This document shows positions 15,426-24,644 of a stretch of DNA of 64,000 bases, in pieces. The notes under the pieces were generated by a model. That model worked only from the letters and a program-made list of their open reading frames with translations. It made no database searches and was not told the origin of the DNA. The DNA comes from Spirochaetales bacterium. GTDB taxonomy: Bacteria > Spirochaetota > Spirochaetia > UBA9216. Location: contig JAEKNX010000019.1 in the NCBI GenBank assembly GCA_016839055.1, forward strand, positions 1-64,000. The letters run 5' to 3'. The position numbers and the translations under genes were made by a program. Position 1 is the first letter of the stretch, and each line of letters starts with the position of its first letter.

Positions 15426-17206
15426 AACGCCGTTTCGGGTTTGGAACCCTTCAGTCAAGAATTTATACAATCTTCACATTGATGATCTTCTCTTCAATCT
15501 TCATAATGCAGCTTGTCTCGTTCAGATTCACAATAAACGCAGCCCGCAACTCAATAATCGAAAACAACAGGGTGCTTCTCGGACAGCTTGTAACCCAGAT
15601 TGACTCTTATATTGGTAATATGGAGAAGCTTGCCGATGCCGTAATTGAAGACAATGAGATTCAATTTTTCCTGGAGAATCCCGAAGCCGCCGGCATTAAT
15701 ACCTTAACATCCATAGAAAGCCGACTGGCGGCTTACATTTTTGCGAGAGGCGATCTTGCCGGCATCCTCATCGCGGGAACCGACGGAACCCTGCTGAAAG
15801 GAGAACCTGATACCGAGGTCAATCCCTGGTCTGTAATTGCCGATCAGCCCTGGTACAAGGAAGCGGTGGACGCAGAGGGCCGCACGGCAGTCTCTACCTC
15901 ATACGTTCAGAATGTCTTAAAGGGTAAATATTCCTGGGTAGTTTCTCTCAGCCGGAGTATTTTCTCAGCTGAAGACGGCAGATTGCTCGGAGTACTGCTT
16001 ATAGACCTGAAGTTCAACCGAATAAACGAGCTCTGCCGATCTCTGGTAGTTGGGCGCCGGAGCTATGACTTCATCCTGGACAAGGACGGCAACTACGTCT
16101 TCCATCCAATGCAGCAGCTTGTCTACAGTGAAATACGCTCCGAACCTGTAGGTGAAATCTTAAAAATGCTGGAAGAAAATGACAGGGAAACCTACTTCGA
16201 CGGAGAGCATTATTTCACTGCCGCTGCATCGGCTCTCACCGGCTGGCATATTGTCAATGTCACCTACCGCGGGGACATCACCACAAACTGGCAGTGGGTA
16301 CAGCTCTCATACGCGGCTATAGGTCTGGTTTTATTCATAGTCGTCGGCCTCTTTACAAACAAGCTTGCCTCTGGAATCACAAAACCTGTACGAAAGCTTC
16401 AGGAAATAATGAAAAGTGTAGAATCCGGAGAATTCCACTTAGTTGGAAAAATTGAAGGCACAGATGAAATAAGAGAGCTCGCACGGGAATATGACATTAT
16501 GGTCACCCGAATCAGGGAACTAATGCAGGAAAATATTATGGAACAGGAATTAAAGAGGAAAAGTGATCTGAAAGCGCTTCAAGCTCAGATTAATCCTCAT
16601 TTCCTATATAACACCCTCGACTCCATCATCTGGATGGGAGAGATGAAGCAGCACAGGGAGGTGGTCCAGATGACATCAGCCCTCTCAAAGCTCTTCCGTA
16701 TCTCAATCAGCAAGGGCAGGGAACTTATTACCATAACCGAAGAGATCTCCCATGTTCAGTCTTATCTGACTATTCAGGAGATGCGGTATAAGGATAAATT
16801 CAGGTATCTGCTCGATATCGATCCTGACATTCATGATCTCATAATCCTGAAAATCACCCTGCAGCCGCTGGTTGAGAACGCAATCTATCACGGTATCAAG
16901 GAGGTTGACCATCAGGGATTCATCCGGATTACAGGACGGCGTGAAGGTGATGATATCATTTTCGAGGTTTCAGATAACGGAAAGGGTATGAACCAGCAAC
17001 AGCTTGTTGAGCTGATCGAGGGCGTAACCGCGGCGGATGAAAAAAGAAGCAGACTGAGCCGACAGGGGCTGGGCGTCAGAAATGTGCATGAAAGGATAAG
17101 GATCTACTTTGGTGAGGGCTACGGCCTCAGCTTCGCCAGCGAGGAAGGGAAAGGGACGGTAATCACCGTACGGCTTCCGGCTAAAACCCAGGAGACAATA
17201 CAATGA
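15422..17206 (+). CDS. YesM-type sensor histidine kinase
   Basis: Two transmembrane helices (about 13-35 and 298-318) flank a periplasmic dCache-like domain. HAMP follows (about 320-372), then the His_kinase domain with QINPHFLYNTLDSIIWMGEM (phosphoacceptor His) and HATPase (about 480-590; LVENAIYHGI, DNGKGM, GLGVRNVHERI). It is the partner of the upstream regulator. Its stop overlaps the start of the sugar-binding protein gene, so the three form one co-translated unit. Confidence 0.93.
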   Translation: MKRRFGFGTLQSRIYTIFTLMIFSSIFIMQLVSFRFTINAARNSIIENNRVLLGQLVTQIDSYIGNMEKLADAVIEDNEIQFFLENPEAAGINTLTSIESRLAAYIFARGDLAGILIAGTDGTLLKGEPDTEVNPWSVIADQPWYKEAVDAEGRTAVSTSYVQNVLKGKYSWVVSLSRSIFSAEDGRLLGVLLIDLKFNRINELCRSLVVGRRSYDFILDKDGNYVFHPMQQLVYSEIRSEPVGEILKMLEENDRETYFDGEHYFTAAASALTGWHIVNVTYRGDITTNWQWVQLSYAAIGLVLFIVVGLFTNKLASGITKPVRKLQEIMKSVESGEFHLVGKIEGTDEIRELAREYDIMVTRIRELMQENIMEQELKRKSDLKALQAQINPHFLYNTLDSIIWMGEMKQHREVVQMTSALSKLFRISISKGRELITITEEISHVQSYLTIQEMRYKDKFRYLLDIDPDIHDLIILKITLQPLVENAIYHGIKEVDHQGFIRITGRREGDDIIFEVSDNGKGMNQQQLVELIEGVTAADEKRSRLSRQGLGVRNVHERIRIYFGEGYGLSFASEEGKGTVITVRLPAKTQETIQ

Positions 17207-18192
17207 AAAACCTGAACATGCTTTTTATCAGCCTCTTATCGGCGCTTGTCCTGTTCATCATTCTCTCGGTATTCTACGGTCAGAACAACCCTAAAGAACT
17301 CTCACTCAATGAACCTATTCAGATTGTTCTCAAATCAACTGCTGGTCAGCCGATGGATTTTTGGGATGTAGTAGGTCAAGGAATTGAACAGGCCGCAAAA
17401 GAATACGGCATCCAGGTTGAGATATCCGGTCCCAGATACGAGAAAGAAATAAACCGACAGATAAATATTCTCAACAGGATTATAGCCGCTGATCCGCCCC
17501 TGATAATCCTTGCAGCCTCTGACTACAAGAGACTCGTAAAATCAGTCGAGCAGGCAGAAAGCAGAAAAATTCCGATAATAACCCTGGACTCGGCGGTTGA
17601 TTCAAAAATACCCGTCTCCTTCATCGCAACCGACAATCTTGAGGCGGGCAGACGGGCAGGTGCCGAAATGAAACGGCTGATTGCCGGCAGGTCGAAGAAG
17701 GAAATAGCAATTGTCAGCCATATAAGAGAAACCGCTACGGCTATAGACAGGGAGGCCGGTGTTCGAGAAGCCCTTGAGGGTGAGAAGATAGCCGGCACAT
17801 GGTTCTGCGATGTTGAACAGGAGAAAGCATATCGGATTACCCTCAGACTGCTGAAAAACCCGGAGATTGGAGGAATTGTCGCCCTGAATGAGGTAGCGGC
17901 TCTTGGCGTTGCCAGGGCAATAGATGAAACCGGCAGCAAGGATGAGATGATTGTCGTTGGTTTTGACAGCGCCATTAGGGAGTTATCATATCTGGAAGAG
18001 GGCGTCATAAAGGCTACCGTAGTTCAGCGCCCGTACAATATGGGCTATCTCTCGGTTCAGACCGCTGCGGAGTACCTCCTTGGCCGCCGGATTGAATCAT
18101 TCATCGATACGGGGTCGGTACTTATAACAAGAGAAAACATGTTCAAGCGTGAGTATCAGGAACTGCTCTACCCCTTTAATCCACAAGAATAA
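17203..18192 (+). CDS. Membrane-anchored sugar-binding protein of the sensor system
   Basis: The 329-residue type-1 periplasmic binding fold (Peripla_BP_4/RbsB class) includes PMDFWDVVGQGIEQAAKEYG, PLIILAASD, IPIITLDSAV and VVGFDSAIRELSYLEEG. It has an N-terminal signal anchor and no lipobox Cys, unlike the transporter's own binding lipoprotein at 21273. Its ATG overlaps the YesM-like stop (ATGA). Together these suggest it is the extracytoplasmic sugar sensor for the kinase and not a transport component, as described for XylFII with LytS in Clostridium beijerinckii. The sugar is unknown. Confidence 0.85.
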   Translation: MKNLNMLFISLLSALVLFIILSVFYGQNNPKELSLNEPIQIVLKSTAGQPMDFWDVVGQGIEQAAKEYGIQVEISGPRYEKEINRQINILNRIIAADPPLIILAASDYKRLVKSVEQAESRKIPIITLDSAVDSKIPVSFIATDNLEAGRRAGAEMKRLIAGRSKKEIAIVSHIRETATAIDREAGVREALEGEKIAGTWFCDVEQEKAYRITLRLLKNPEIGGIVALNEVAALGVARAIDETGSKDEMIVVGFDSAIRELSYLEEGVIKATVVQRPYNMGYLSVQTAAEYLLGRRIESFIDTGSVLITRENMFKREYQELLYPFNPQE

Positions 18193-18309
18193 ACCCACAA
18201 ATATTCGCAAATCACTAAAATCCCGCCAATTTTTCTATAAAACTGGAGAATTTTAAACATTCGCCGTAATTTTCTCCATTTCGCTATCTGGAATTCGGGT
18301 TGATAATTG

Positions 18310-18346
18310 ATTATCTGTTGAGAGTCGGTTACTTCCAACAGATAAT
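18310..18346. promoter_or_regulatory. 11-bp perfect inverted repeat, probable operator
   Basis: ATTATCTGTTG and CAACAGATAAT are separated by 15 bases, in the 256-base gap before the ABC transporter operon. No T-run follows, so it is more likely a protein site (for example for the YesN-like regulator) than a terminator. Confidence 0.5.
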
Positions 18347-18448
18347 TTGCAGTTTGTACAACCCTAGCTGAAAAACAACGCTCACATCTAAGGTAAAAAC
18401 TTAAAACTCGAAAAATTTTTAGTTTTCGTCATAAAGGAGTTGAAAATC

Positions 18449-19954
18449 GTGAGAGAAACTGTCCTCTCGATGACAAAAATCGATAAACGCTTTACCGGTG
18501 TTCATGCGCTGAAGGGAGTGAATTTCGACCTAAGAGAGGGAGAGATCCACGCCCTTGTCGGCGAGAACGGGGCCGGAAAATCTACTTTAATGAAGGCACT
18601 AACTGGTATCTTCCCGAAAGATTCGGGAGAAATCCTTTATCTCGGAAAACTCTTCAATCCTACCGGACCCAAAGAAGCCCTCGAAAAGGGGATAGGTATT
18701 ATTCACCAGGAACTTAACATGATGGATGAGCTATCGGTTGCTCAGAACATCTTCATCGGCCGGGAATCAATGACCGGAATCTTCCTGAGTGACAAGAAAC
18801 AGAACCAGAGGACGGCGGAGCTGTTCGAGCGGCTGAACATGGACATTGATCCGATGATAAAACTCGAAAAACTGACCGTCGGAAAACAGCAGATGGTTGA
18901 GATTGCAAAAGCCGTCTCCCATGATCTAAGGGTACTCATCCTCGATGAACCGACCGCAGCCCTCACCGAAAACGAGATTAATGACCTCTTCGAGATCATG
19001 CGTGACCTCTCGGCAAAAGGCGTCGGGATGATCTACATATCTCACAGAATGGATGAGATAGGGAAGATAACCGACAGGGTAACTGTTCTGCGCGACGGTG
19101 AATATGTCGGAACAAGAAAAACCTCGGATATTTCAAAGGAAGAGATTATAAACATGATGGTCGGCCGGGTAATTTATGAGAATCCTAAGTCCGAGAGTAA
19201 CGTACCCGAATCATCTCCGGTTGTCCTCGAGGTAAACAAACTCAATGCGGGAAAGATGGTTAAAGATGTAAGCTTTAAGCTCCATCAGGGTGAAATCCTC
19301 GGTTTCGCGGGACTCATGGGAGCGGGCCGAACCGAGACGGCGCGCGCCATCTTCGGTGCCGACAGGATAGAGAGCGGTACAATTAAAAGAAACGGCAAAC
19401 CCATCAGAATCAAGTCTCCTATGGACGCTGTAGATCACGGTATTGGATATCTCTCCGAAGACAGGAAGCGTTACGGCCTTGCCGTCGGAATGAGCGTATC
19501 CGACAATTCCATTCTCGCATCCTATGAGATGTATGAACGAGGAGTCTTCATCCACAGGAAACAGGTAGATGATGTGGTCGGAGAATATGTTCAGAAGCTG
19601 AAAATCAAAACGCCGGGACTGGATCAGCTCCTTAAAAACCTCTCAGGAGGAAATCAGCAGAAGGTCGTTATAGCTAAATGGCTCATCCGCAACAGCGACA
19701 TCCTGATCTTCGATGAACCTACCCGGGGAATCGATGTAGGGGCCAAGAGCGAAATCTACACCTTAATAAACGAACTGGCCAAAGAAGGCAAATCGATAAT
19801 CATGATTTCCTCTGAGCTGACAGAGATACTCAGGATGAGCGACCGCATAGTAGTCATGTGTGAGGGACGCATTACCGGAAAGCTCGACATCAAGGGAGCA
19901 AGTCAGGAAGAGATCATGCACTACGCTACCATGCGAAATCAGGAGAATGACTAA
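18449..19954 (+). CDS. Sugar ABC transporter ATPase (two ABC domains)
   Basis: It powers uptake through the permease encoded next. The first ABC domain has GENGAGKST, LTVGKQQMVEIAKA and LILDEPTAAL. The second has GLMGAGRTE (degenerate P-loop, usual in this class), LSGGNQQKVVIAKW and IFDEPTRGIDVG. It is the RbsA/MglA/XylG class at full length. I place the start at GTG 18449 because AAGGAG ends at 18439: the track's TTG at 18440 would leave no spacing. The stop overlaps the permease ATG (TAATG). Confidence 0.93.
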   Translation: MRETVLSMTKIDKRFTGVHALKGVNFDLREGEIHALVGENGAGKSTLMKALTGIFPKDSGEILYLGKLFNPTGPKEALEKGIGIIHQELNMMDELSVAQNIFIGRESMTGIFLSDKKQNQRTAELFERLNMDIDPMIKLEKLTVGKQQMVEIAKAVSHDLRVLILDEPTAALTENEINDLFEIMRDLSAKGVGMIYISHRMDEIGKITDRVTVLRDGEYVGTRKTSDISKEEIINMMVGRVIYENPKSESNVPESSPVVLEVNKLNAGKMVKDVSFKLHQGEILGFAGLMGAGRTETARAIFGADRIESGTIKRNGKPIRIKSPMDAVDHGIGYLSEDRKRYGLAVGMSVSDNSILASYEMYERGVFIHRKQVDDVVGEYVQKLKIKTPGLDQLLKNLSGGNQQKVVIAKWLIRNSDILIFDEPTRGIDVGAKSEIYTLINELAKEGKSIIMISSELTEILRMSDRIVVMCEGRITGKLDIKGASQEEIMHYATMRNQEND

Positions 19955-21222
19955 TGGATTCACTAAATCAAAACAAGACCCTCTGGGAAAACATGAAGGA
20001 GGTCGGCATGCAGAAGTTTCTCGCCCCTGCCGCCCTGGTAATTCTATATGTTTTCTTCGGCCTGTTCGGACGAAACTTCTTCTCATACTCGACACTTGTA
20101 AATATTCTTGACTCCTCGTACTACATTGGTTTCATATCGATAGGAGTAACCTTCGTCATCATAACCGGCGGCATAGACCTCTCCTGTGGAACGGTAATGA
20201 TGTGCGCTACAATAATAGGTGGAACGGCCTATAAGACCTGGGGATGGCCGATGGGCCCATCACTCATTCTTATTCTCGTTATAGCCACAGCCTTCGGCTT
20301 CTTCAACGGAATAATGGTTTCCAGGCTGAAATTGCCGCCGTTCATAGCAACCCTGGGCACGATGATGATCTCGATGGGCGTAGGATCAATAGTCTCAAAC
20401 GTCAGAAGTGCAACCTTCCCCACCCGCTCGAATGCGGACGGATGGTTCAAAAACATGTTCAAGTACATAACCGAGGACCGCATTTCCATTCCGATGGGTG
20501 CAATCATCCTTTTCGGTGTGGCAATCATAGCCTTCCTGATTCTGACAAAGACGAAGATGGGCCGTTATACCTTCGCCATCGGCAGCAATAAAGAAGCTGC
20601 CCGACTTTCCGGCGTGAATGTTGTTAAATGGGAAATGATGGCCTATGTCGTAAGCGGATTTTGCGCAGGCATCGGCGGCATTGCATTTGCAGCTGTTTAC
20701 ACGACGGTTATGCCGGCTCAGGGTCAGGGCTTCGAGCTCTACGCCATTGCAGGAGCAGTAATTGGCGGAACCTCTCTCTCCGGCGGAATCGGATCGGTTT
20801 TTGGTACAATGATTGGTGTATACATCATGAGTGTTCTGCGTGCGGGGCTGCCGTCCATGGATCTCCAGGCTCACTTCCAGACATTCTTCACCGGAGTTGT
20901 CGTAATAGGAGCAGTACTCCTTGATATCTACCGGAACAAGAAGGCATCCGAGGTCAGGATTCTCACCCCTGCCGATGCTTACAAGACTCAGATACTCGAA
21001 AATATCGCGGGACTCAAGGCTCAGATTGCCGCAGCAGAACCGGGAACAGATACTACCGGCCTCAAGAATGAAATTACCGATGCAAAACGTGATCTGAAAA
21101 CTACCTATTCAAGAATGCGCAGCGAAGAAAAAGCAGAGAAGTTAAAAATTATAGCTGATGAGAAAGCCGCAGAAAGAGATTTTCATCTTCAGGCAAAAAT
21201 GAAACTCGCCCGAAAGGATTAA
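19954..21222 (+). CDS. Sugar ABC transporter permease with C-terminal extension
   Basis: The BPD_transp_2-family permease (RbsC/MglC/XylH) has about 10 membrane segments over residues 20-325 and the family signatures GVTFVIITGGIDLS and GSNKEAARLSGVN, with GAVIGGTSLSGGIGSVFGT. After the last helix it continues for roughly 95 residues of charged, Ala/Lys/Glu-rich, coiled-coil-like sequence (IAGLKAQIAAAEPGTDTTGL, EEKAEKLKIIADEKAAERDF), which is not usual in this family. The extension should lie in the cytoplasm. Confidence 0.92.
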   Translation: MDSLNQNKTLWENMKEVGMQKFLAPAALVILYVFFGLFGRNFFSYSTLVNILDSSYYIGFISIGVTFVIITGGIDLSCGTVMMCATIIGGTAYKTWGWPMGPSLILILVIATAFGFFNGIMVSRLKLPPFIATLGTMMISMGVGSIVSNVRSATFPTRSNADGWFKNMFKYITEDRISIPMGAIILFGVAIIAFLILTKTKMGRYTFAIGSNKEAARLSGVNVVKWEMMAYVVSGFCAGIGGIAFAAVYTTVMPAQGQGFELYAIAGAVIGGTSLSGGIGSVFGTMIGVYIMSVLRAGLPSMDLQAHFQTFFTGVVVIGAVLLDIYRNKKASEVRILTPADAYKTQILENIAGLKAQIAAAEPGTDTTGLKNEITDAKRDLKTTYSRMRSEEKAEKLKIIADEKAAERDFHLQAKMKLARKD

Positions 21223-21272
21223 ATAAGGTAATAGTCCGGGTATCCGGATTAGATATAATTAGGAGGATATTT

Positions 21273-22391
21273 ATGAAAATGTTCAAAAAAGCAGGTATTC
21301 TTGTATTACTGGTAGTTTTACTGGCATCATTTGCAACCATGTCCTGTAAGAAAAAGGATGACGATGGAGCTGCAACGGGAAAGGGTACTCCCTACATAGC
21401 CGTCGTATCAAAGGGTGAACAACATGACTTCTGGCAGCAGGTAAAACTCGGCGCAAATGCTGCGGCGGACAAGTACGGCGTTGACATCACCTTCGAAGGT
21501 CCCCCTTCAGAAAGTGACGTACAGGTTCAGGTTGAAATGCTTAATAATGCTATGGCAAAAGGTCCAGTTGCCATAGCTCTTGCCGCTCTCGATACAAATT
21601 CGGTGATCGATCAGCTTCAGGAATGTAAAGATAAAGGCATACCGGTAATCGGTTTTGACTCAGGTGTTCCAAACGCTCCCGCAGGTTCAATCTATGCTAA
21701 CGCATCAACAGACAACTTCAACGCAGCAGGCATGGCCGCTATCGCTATGTTCGACGTCATCAAAGGTGATATCGAAAAGGCAAGCTCTGCTAAGCCTGTA
21801 ACAATCGTTGTAATGAATCAGGACGCAGCCGGAGAATCACTCCTTTCTCGCGGAAAAGGTTTCAGAGACACAATGGTAGATCTCATTGTATCAAAAACCG
21901 CGCTCACTGAAGGGGACATCAAAGTAATGGGTAATCCCGCATACGTTGAGAGCAAGAACCCTACTAAGGGCAACAAGGTAATGATCGAGATGGTTGTTCC
22001 CGCATCAGCCGCAGCAACCGATTCAGCCGCCGCGGCAACCGCAGTTCTCAACAAGGTCAAAGAAGCAAATATCCTCGGTATCTTCTGTTCAAACGAAGCA
22101 ACTGTTAAGGGTCTGCTCGCGGCAACCAATGACGGGTCCGACCTTACTGCAGCCTACCCTGGTCTTGTAGTTCTCGGTTTTGACGCCGGTGAAGGCCAGA
22201 AAAATGCCGTAAGAAGCGAATACTTCCTCGGATCAATCACCCAGGATCCTTACTCAATAGGCTACAAGGCCGTTGAGCTTGCTTTCAATGCTTACAGCGG
22301 CAAATCAGTATCAGATGTAGATACAGGCGCAAAATTCTATAATAAAGACAATATGGATGATGCCGATATCAAGGGTCTTCTATACGATTGA
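21273..22391 (+). CDS. Sugar-binding lipoprotein of the ABC transporter
   Basis: The lipoprotein signal peptide has a lipobox-like ATMSC (Cys about 25) followed by a KKKDDD linker. The mature part is a Peripla_BP_4 fold (IAVVSKGEQHDFWQQVKLGA, IPVIGFDSGV, LVVLGFDAGEG). AGGAGG precedes the ATG. It is the transport binding protein for the ATPase/permease pair, 50 bases after the permease. Its start resembles that of the sensor protein at 17203 (HDFWQQV against MDFWDVV), so they may share a ligand. A terminator follows. Confidence 0.92.
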   Translation: MKMFKKAGILVLLVVLLASFATMSCKKKDDDGAATGKGTPYIAVVSKGEQHDFWQQVKLGANAAADKYGVDITFEGPPSESDVQVQVEMLNNAMAKGPVAIALAALDTNSVIDQLQECKDKGIPVIGFDSGVPNAPAGSIYANASTDNFNAAGMAAIAMFDVIKGDIEKASSAKPVTIVVMNQDAAGESLLSRGKGFRDTMVDLIVSKTALTEGDIKVMGNPAYVESKNPTKGNKVMIEMVVPASAAATDSAAAATAVLNKVKEANILGIFCSNEATVKGLLAATNDGSDLTAAYPGLVVLGFDAGEGQKNAVRSEYFLGSITQDPYSIGYKAVELAFNAYSGKSVSDVDTGAKFYNKDNMDDADIKGLLYD

Positions 22392-22438
22392 TGAATACTG
22401 CTACGCAGCATTCATATTGGAGTTCGGCTTCGCCGAAC
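22391..22438. repeat. Two hairpins between the lipoprotein gene and its terminator
   Basis: atgaatactgc/gcagcattcat (one mismatch, loop tac) is followed by gttcggc-ttc-gccgaac. They may protect the abundant binding-protein mRNA end, which is an inference. Confidence 0.6.
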
Positions 22439-22457
22439 ATCCATAATAATTAATTAC

Positions 22458-22485
22458 AGGCCGCCTTCGGGCGGCCTTTCTTTTT
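22458..22485 (+). terminator. Rho-independent terminator of the sugar ABC operon
   Basis: Perfect stem aggccgcc-ttcg-ggcggcct followed by ttcttttt. Confidence 0.9.
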
Positions 22486-22496
22486 ATCATGCGGCA

Positions 22497-22524
22497 TTGC
22501 ATAGGGGCATGGATTTTATATAAA
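22497..22524 (+). promoter_or_regulatory. Promoter of the ABM gene
   Basis: TTGCAT and TATAAA with a 16-base spacer. GGGAG and the ATG at 22553 follow. Confidence 0.6.
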
Positions 22525-22552
22525 ATGCAGCTATCACATTTGGGAGAAACCG

Positions 22553-22834
22553 ATGGTATTAATAATTGCAAAACAGGTAGTTAAAGCCGATAAGGTTGAT
22601 GAATTTCTTGAAGTTACAAAATCATTGATTGCAGGAAGTAATAATGAAGAAGGATGTATTGAATACGTCCTTTATCGTGATCAAAAAGAGTCGAACATCT
22701 TTCATTTTGTCGAAAAATGGAAGAATCGGGATGCAATTAAAGCCCACAAGGCTGCGCCGCATTATGTAGCAGCAGGACCGAAACTAAAACTAATAGTTGA
22801 AGCATCCGAAGTATCATTCCACGATCCTGTCTAA
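22553..22834 (+). CDS. Antibiotic biosynthesis monooxygenase (ABM/YgiN)-family protein
   Basis: The 93-residue single ABM domain has MVLIIAKQVVKADKVDEF, the conserved EEGCIEYVLYRD and FHFVEKWKNRDAIKAHKAAPHY. Family members are small dimeric alpha-beta barrels acting as quinol monooxygenases or as isomerases such as LsrG. It has its own promoter and a strong ribosome site. The specific substrate cannot be predicted. Confidence 0.9.
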   Translation: MVLIIAKQVVKADKVDEFLEVTKSLIAGSNNEEGCIEYVLYRDQKESNIFHFVEKWKNRDAIKAHKAAPHYVAAGPKLKLIVEASEVSFHDPV

Positions 22835-22880
22835 TTCAATTCAATAGAGTTCATGAGCGGCGATTCTGCCGCAGAGACAG

Positions 22881-22929
22881 CAATGCCGCCGTCCCCGCCG
22901 TATAGCAACCGGCTCGGGCGGCGGCATTG
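22881..22929. terminator. GC-rich inverted repeat between convergent genes
   Basis: caatgccgccg / cggcggcattg form a perfect 11-bp stem, extended by three more pairs, between the ABM gene and the convergent carrier gene. There is no clear T-run, so the terminator role is inferred from position. Confidence 0.5.
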
Positions 22930-22939
22930 TCATTTAACG

Positions 22940-24406
22940 TCAGAACGGACCGAAGCCTATCAGCACAGCAATAGCAAGAAAGGCTGAGGTTACCCCGAGC
23001 ATAATTATCTGAAGAGGGAAGGTCCATTTTATCCATCTGGGATAACTTACGACGGTAAATCCGAGCGCTATCAGAAGAAGTGCGTTCGACGGAAAAAACA
23101 TGTTTGAAAACCCGTCTCCGAAGTCGAACGCGAGAACGGCGGTCTGACGCGTAATTCCAACAAGGTCCGACAGAGGGGTCAGGATTGGCATCATCAGAAA
23201 GGCCTTAGCGGATGCCGAACCGATGAAGAAGTTCATTATCAGCGTCAGAAGATAAATAAGAAAGGCAGATCCCATAGCCGGGGCTTTCTCAATCTGCTGC
23301 GCCGCAAGATAAAGAATTGTGTCGGTTATCTGTCCGTGGTCGATTATATGCTTAACACTATAGGCCATCAGAATAAGTACTATCCCGGGCAGCATACCAA
23401 GCATACCGGAACCAAAGGCTCCGGCAATTTTCTTCGCAGTAAGACGGGCAAATATTCCGGCACCGATTCCCCCGATTAAAAACATCAATCCCATCAGCGG
23501 AAAGGCTAGATCACTTATCGCCGGAACTATTGAAGTTAAAATAACGAAGATAATTGCGATTCCCATACAGACTGCAAACCAGATTAACGCCTTCTGCATT
23601 CCTGGATGCGATGCTTCGAGAACTGCATCGCTCTCGCTGGACTTGTGAAGGGCCTTAACCGCCTGATCAGCATCAAATACCGGTGAAAGCTGCGGGTTTT
23701 TCTCAATTTTCCTTGCGTAGCCGGAGACGAAAAAATAAAGGATGAAGTAAACAACAATGAAGAATATAATCCTCAGCCATGAACCGGAGAAAAGCGGAAG
23801 GTCCGCTATTCCCTGAGCCACCGCCACTGTGAACGGATTGGTTACCGAGGAGGCAAAACCGAAGGCAAGCGGCAGCAGGCTTATTCCGAGTCCAGTCAGA
23901 GAGTCCCAGCCAAGCGAATGGGCCAGCGGGACTATGAAAATAATCAACGGTACGAGCCCCTCATAAAGACCGAGAAAGGCGGCGAGAAACATGAACATGA
24001 ACTGCATTATCGCCATCAGCAGATATTTATTCTTTGCAAACTTCACGACGAGCTTTGCAAGAAGGTCTTTCATCACTCCAGCGCCTTCGAGGATAGAGAT
24101 AGATCCGCCGACAAAGACGATGAAAAGCATTATTGTTATTACGGCAATATTATTCGGAGCGCCCACAACCTCAATCGGGGCCGTGAACCATCGCCAGACC
24201 GGATAATCAGGCTTATCTATAGTCTCATATGAGCCGGGGACAATCAGAGTCCTCTCATCGGTCTGAACCCTCTGATATTCTCCAGACGGCATCGCTACTG
24301 TGAGAATTCCGGATATTATCATTAAAATCAGGATGATTCCCGCAGCCCCGAGAAAGGCTGTCTTTCCAATTTTGATGCTTGATGCATTTGTCCCAGTCTG
24401 AGCCAT
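22940..24406 (-). CDS. YfcC/DcuC-family membrane carrier
   Basis: The 488-residue polytopic protein has about 12 hydrophobic segments and matches the PF03606 (YfcC/C4-dicarboxylate anaerobic carrier) type. It has the N-terminal SGEYQRV segment after helix 1, VFVGGSISILEGAGVMKDLL, LGISLLPLAFGFASSVTNPF and IMNFFIGSASAKAFLMMPIL. It probably takes up or exchanges carboxylates or amino acids. AAGGAG precedes the ATG. It is monocistronic. Confidence 0.88.
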   Translation of the reverse strand: MAQTGTNASSIKIGKTAFLGAAGIILILMIISGILTVAMPSGEYQRVQTDERTLIVPGSYETIDKPDYPVWRWFTAPIEVVGAPNNIAVITIMLFIVFVGGSISILEGAGVMKDLLAKLVVKFAKNKYLLMAIMQFMFMFLAAFLGLYEGLVPLIIFIVPLAHSLGWDSLTGLGISLLPLAFGFASSVTNPFTVAVAQGIADLPLFSGSWLRIIFFIVVYFILYFFVSGYARKIEKNPQLSPVFDADQAVKALHKSSESDAVLEASHPGMQKALIWFAVCMGIAIIFVILTSIVPAISDLAFPLMGLMFLIGGIGAGIFARLTAKKIAGAFGSGMLGMLPGIVLILMAYSVKHIIDHGQITDTILYLAAQQIEKAPAMGSAFLIYLLTLIMNFFIGSASAKAFLMMPILTPLSDLVGITRQTAVLAFDFGDGFSNMFFPSNALLLIALGFTVVSYPRWIKWTFPLQIIMLGVTSAFLAIAVLIGFGPF

Positions 24407-24593
24407 ATGTACTCCTTAAAGTGTATTCATCATTGATTTATAGCTCCTGATGCAGAACCCGGCATAGCTGCCGCCGGCTTTAAAAAATATTAATTGTAAA
24501 AGCAGTTACTAGTATTACTATTAGTGCGGCGATATAAACCATGCTTTATAATATCCGGAAATAAACCGCTATTCAAATACTTTTTAAGGTTGT

Positions 24594-24622
24594 TTGAAGT
24601 CCGGCCGAATACGTGATATCCT
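24594..24622 (+). promoter_or_regulatory. Promoter of the small lipoprotein gene
   Basis: TTGAAG and TGaTATCCT (extended -10) with a 17-base spacer, 23 bases before the GTG start. Confidence 0.6.
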
Positions 24623-24644
24623 TTAGTAAAATAAGGAGATTTTA

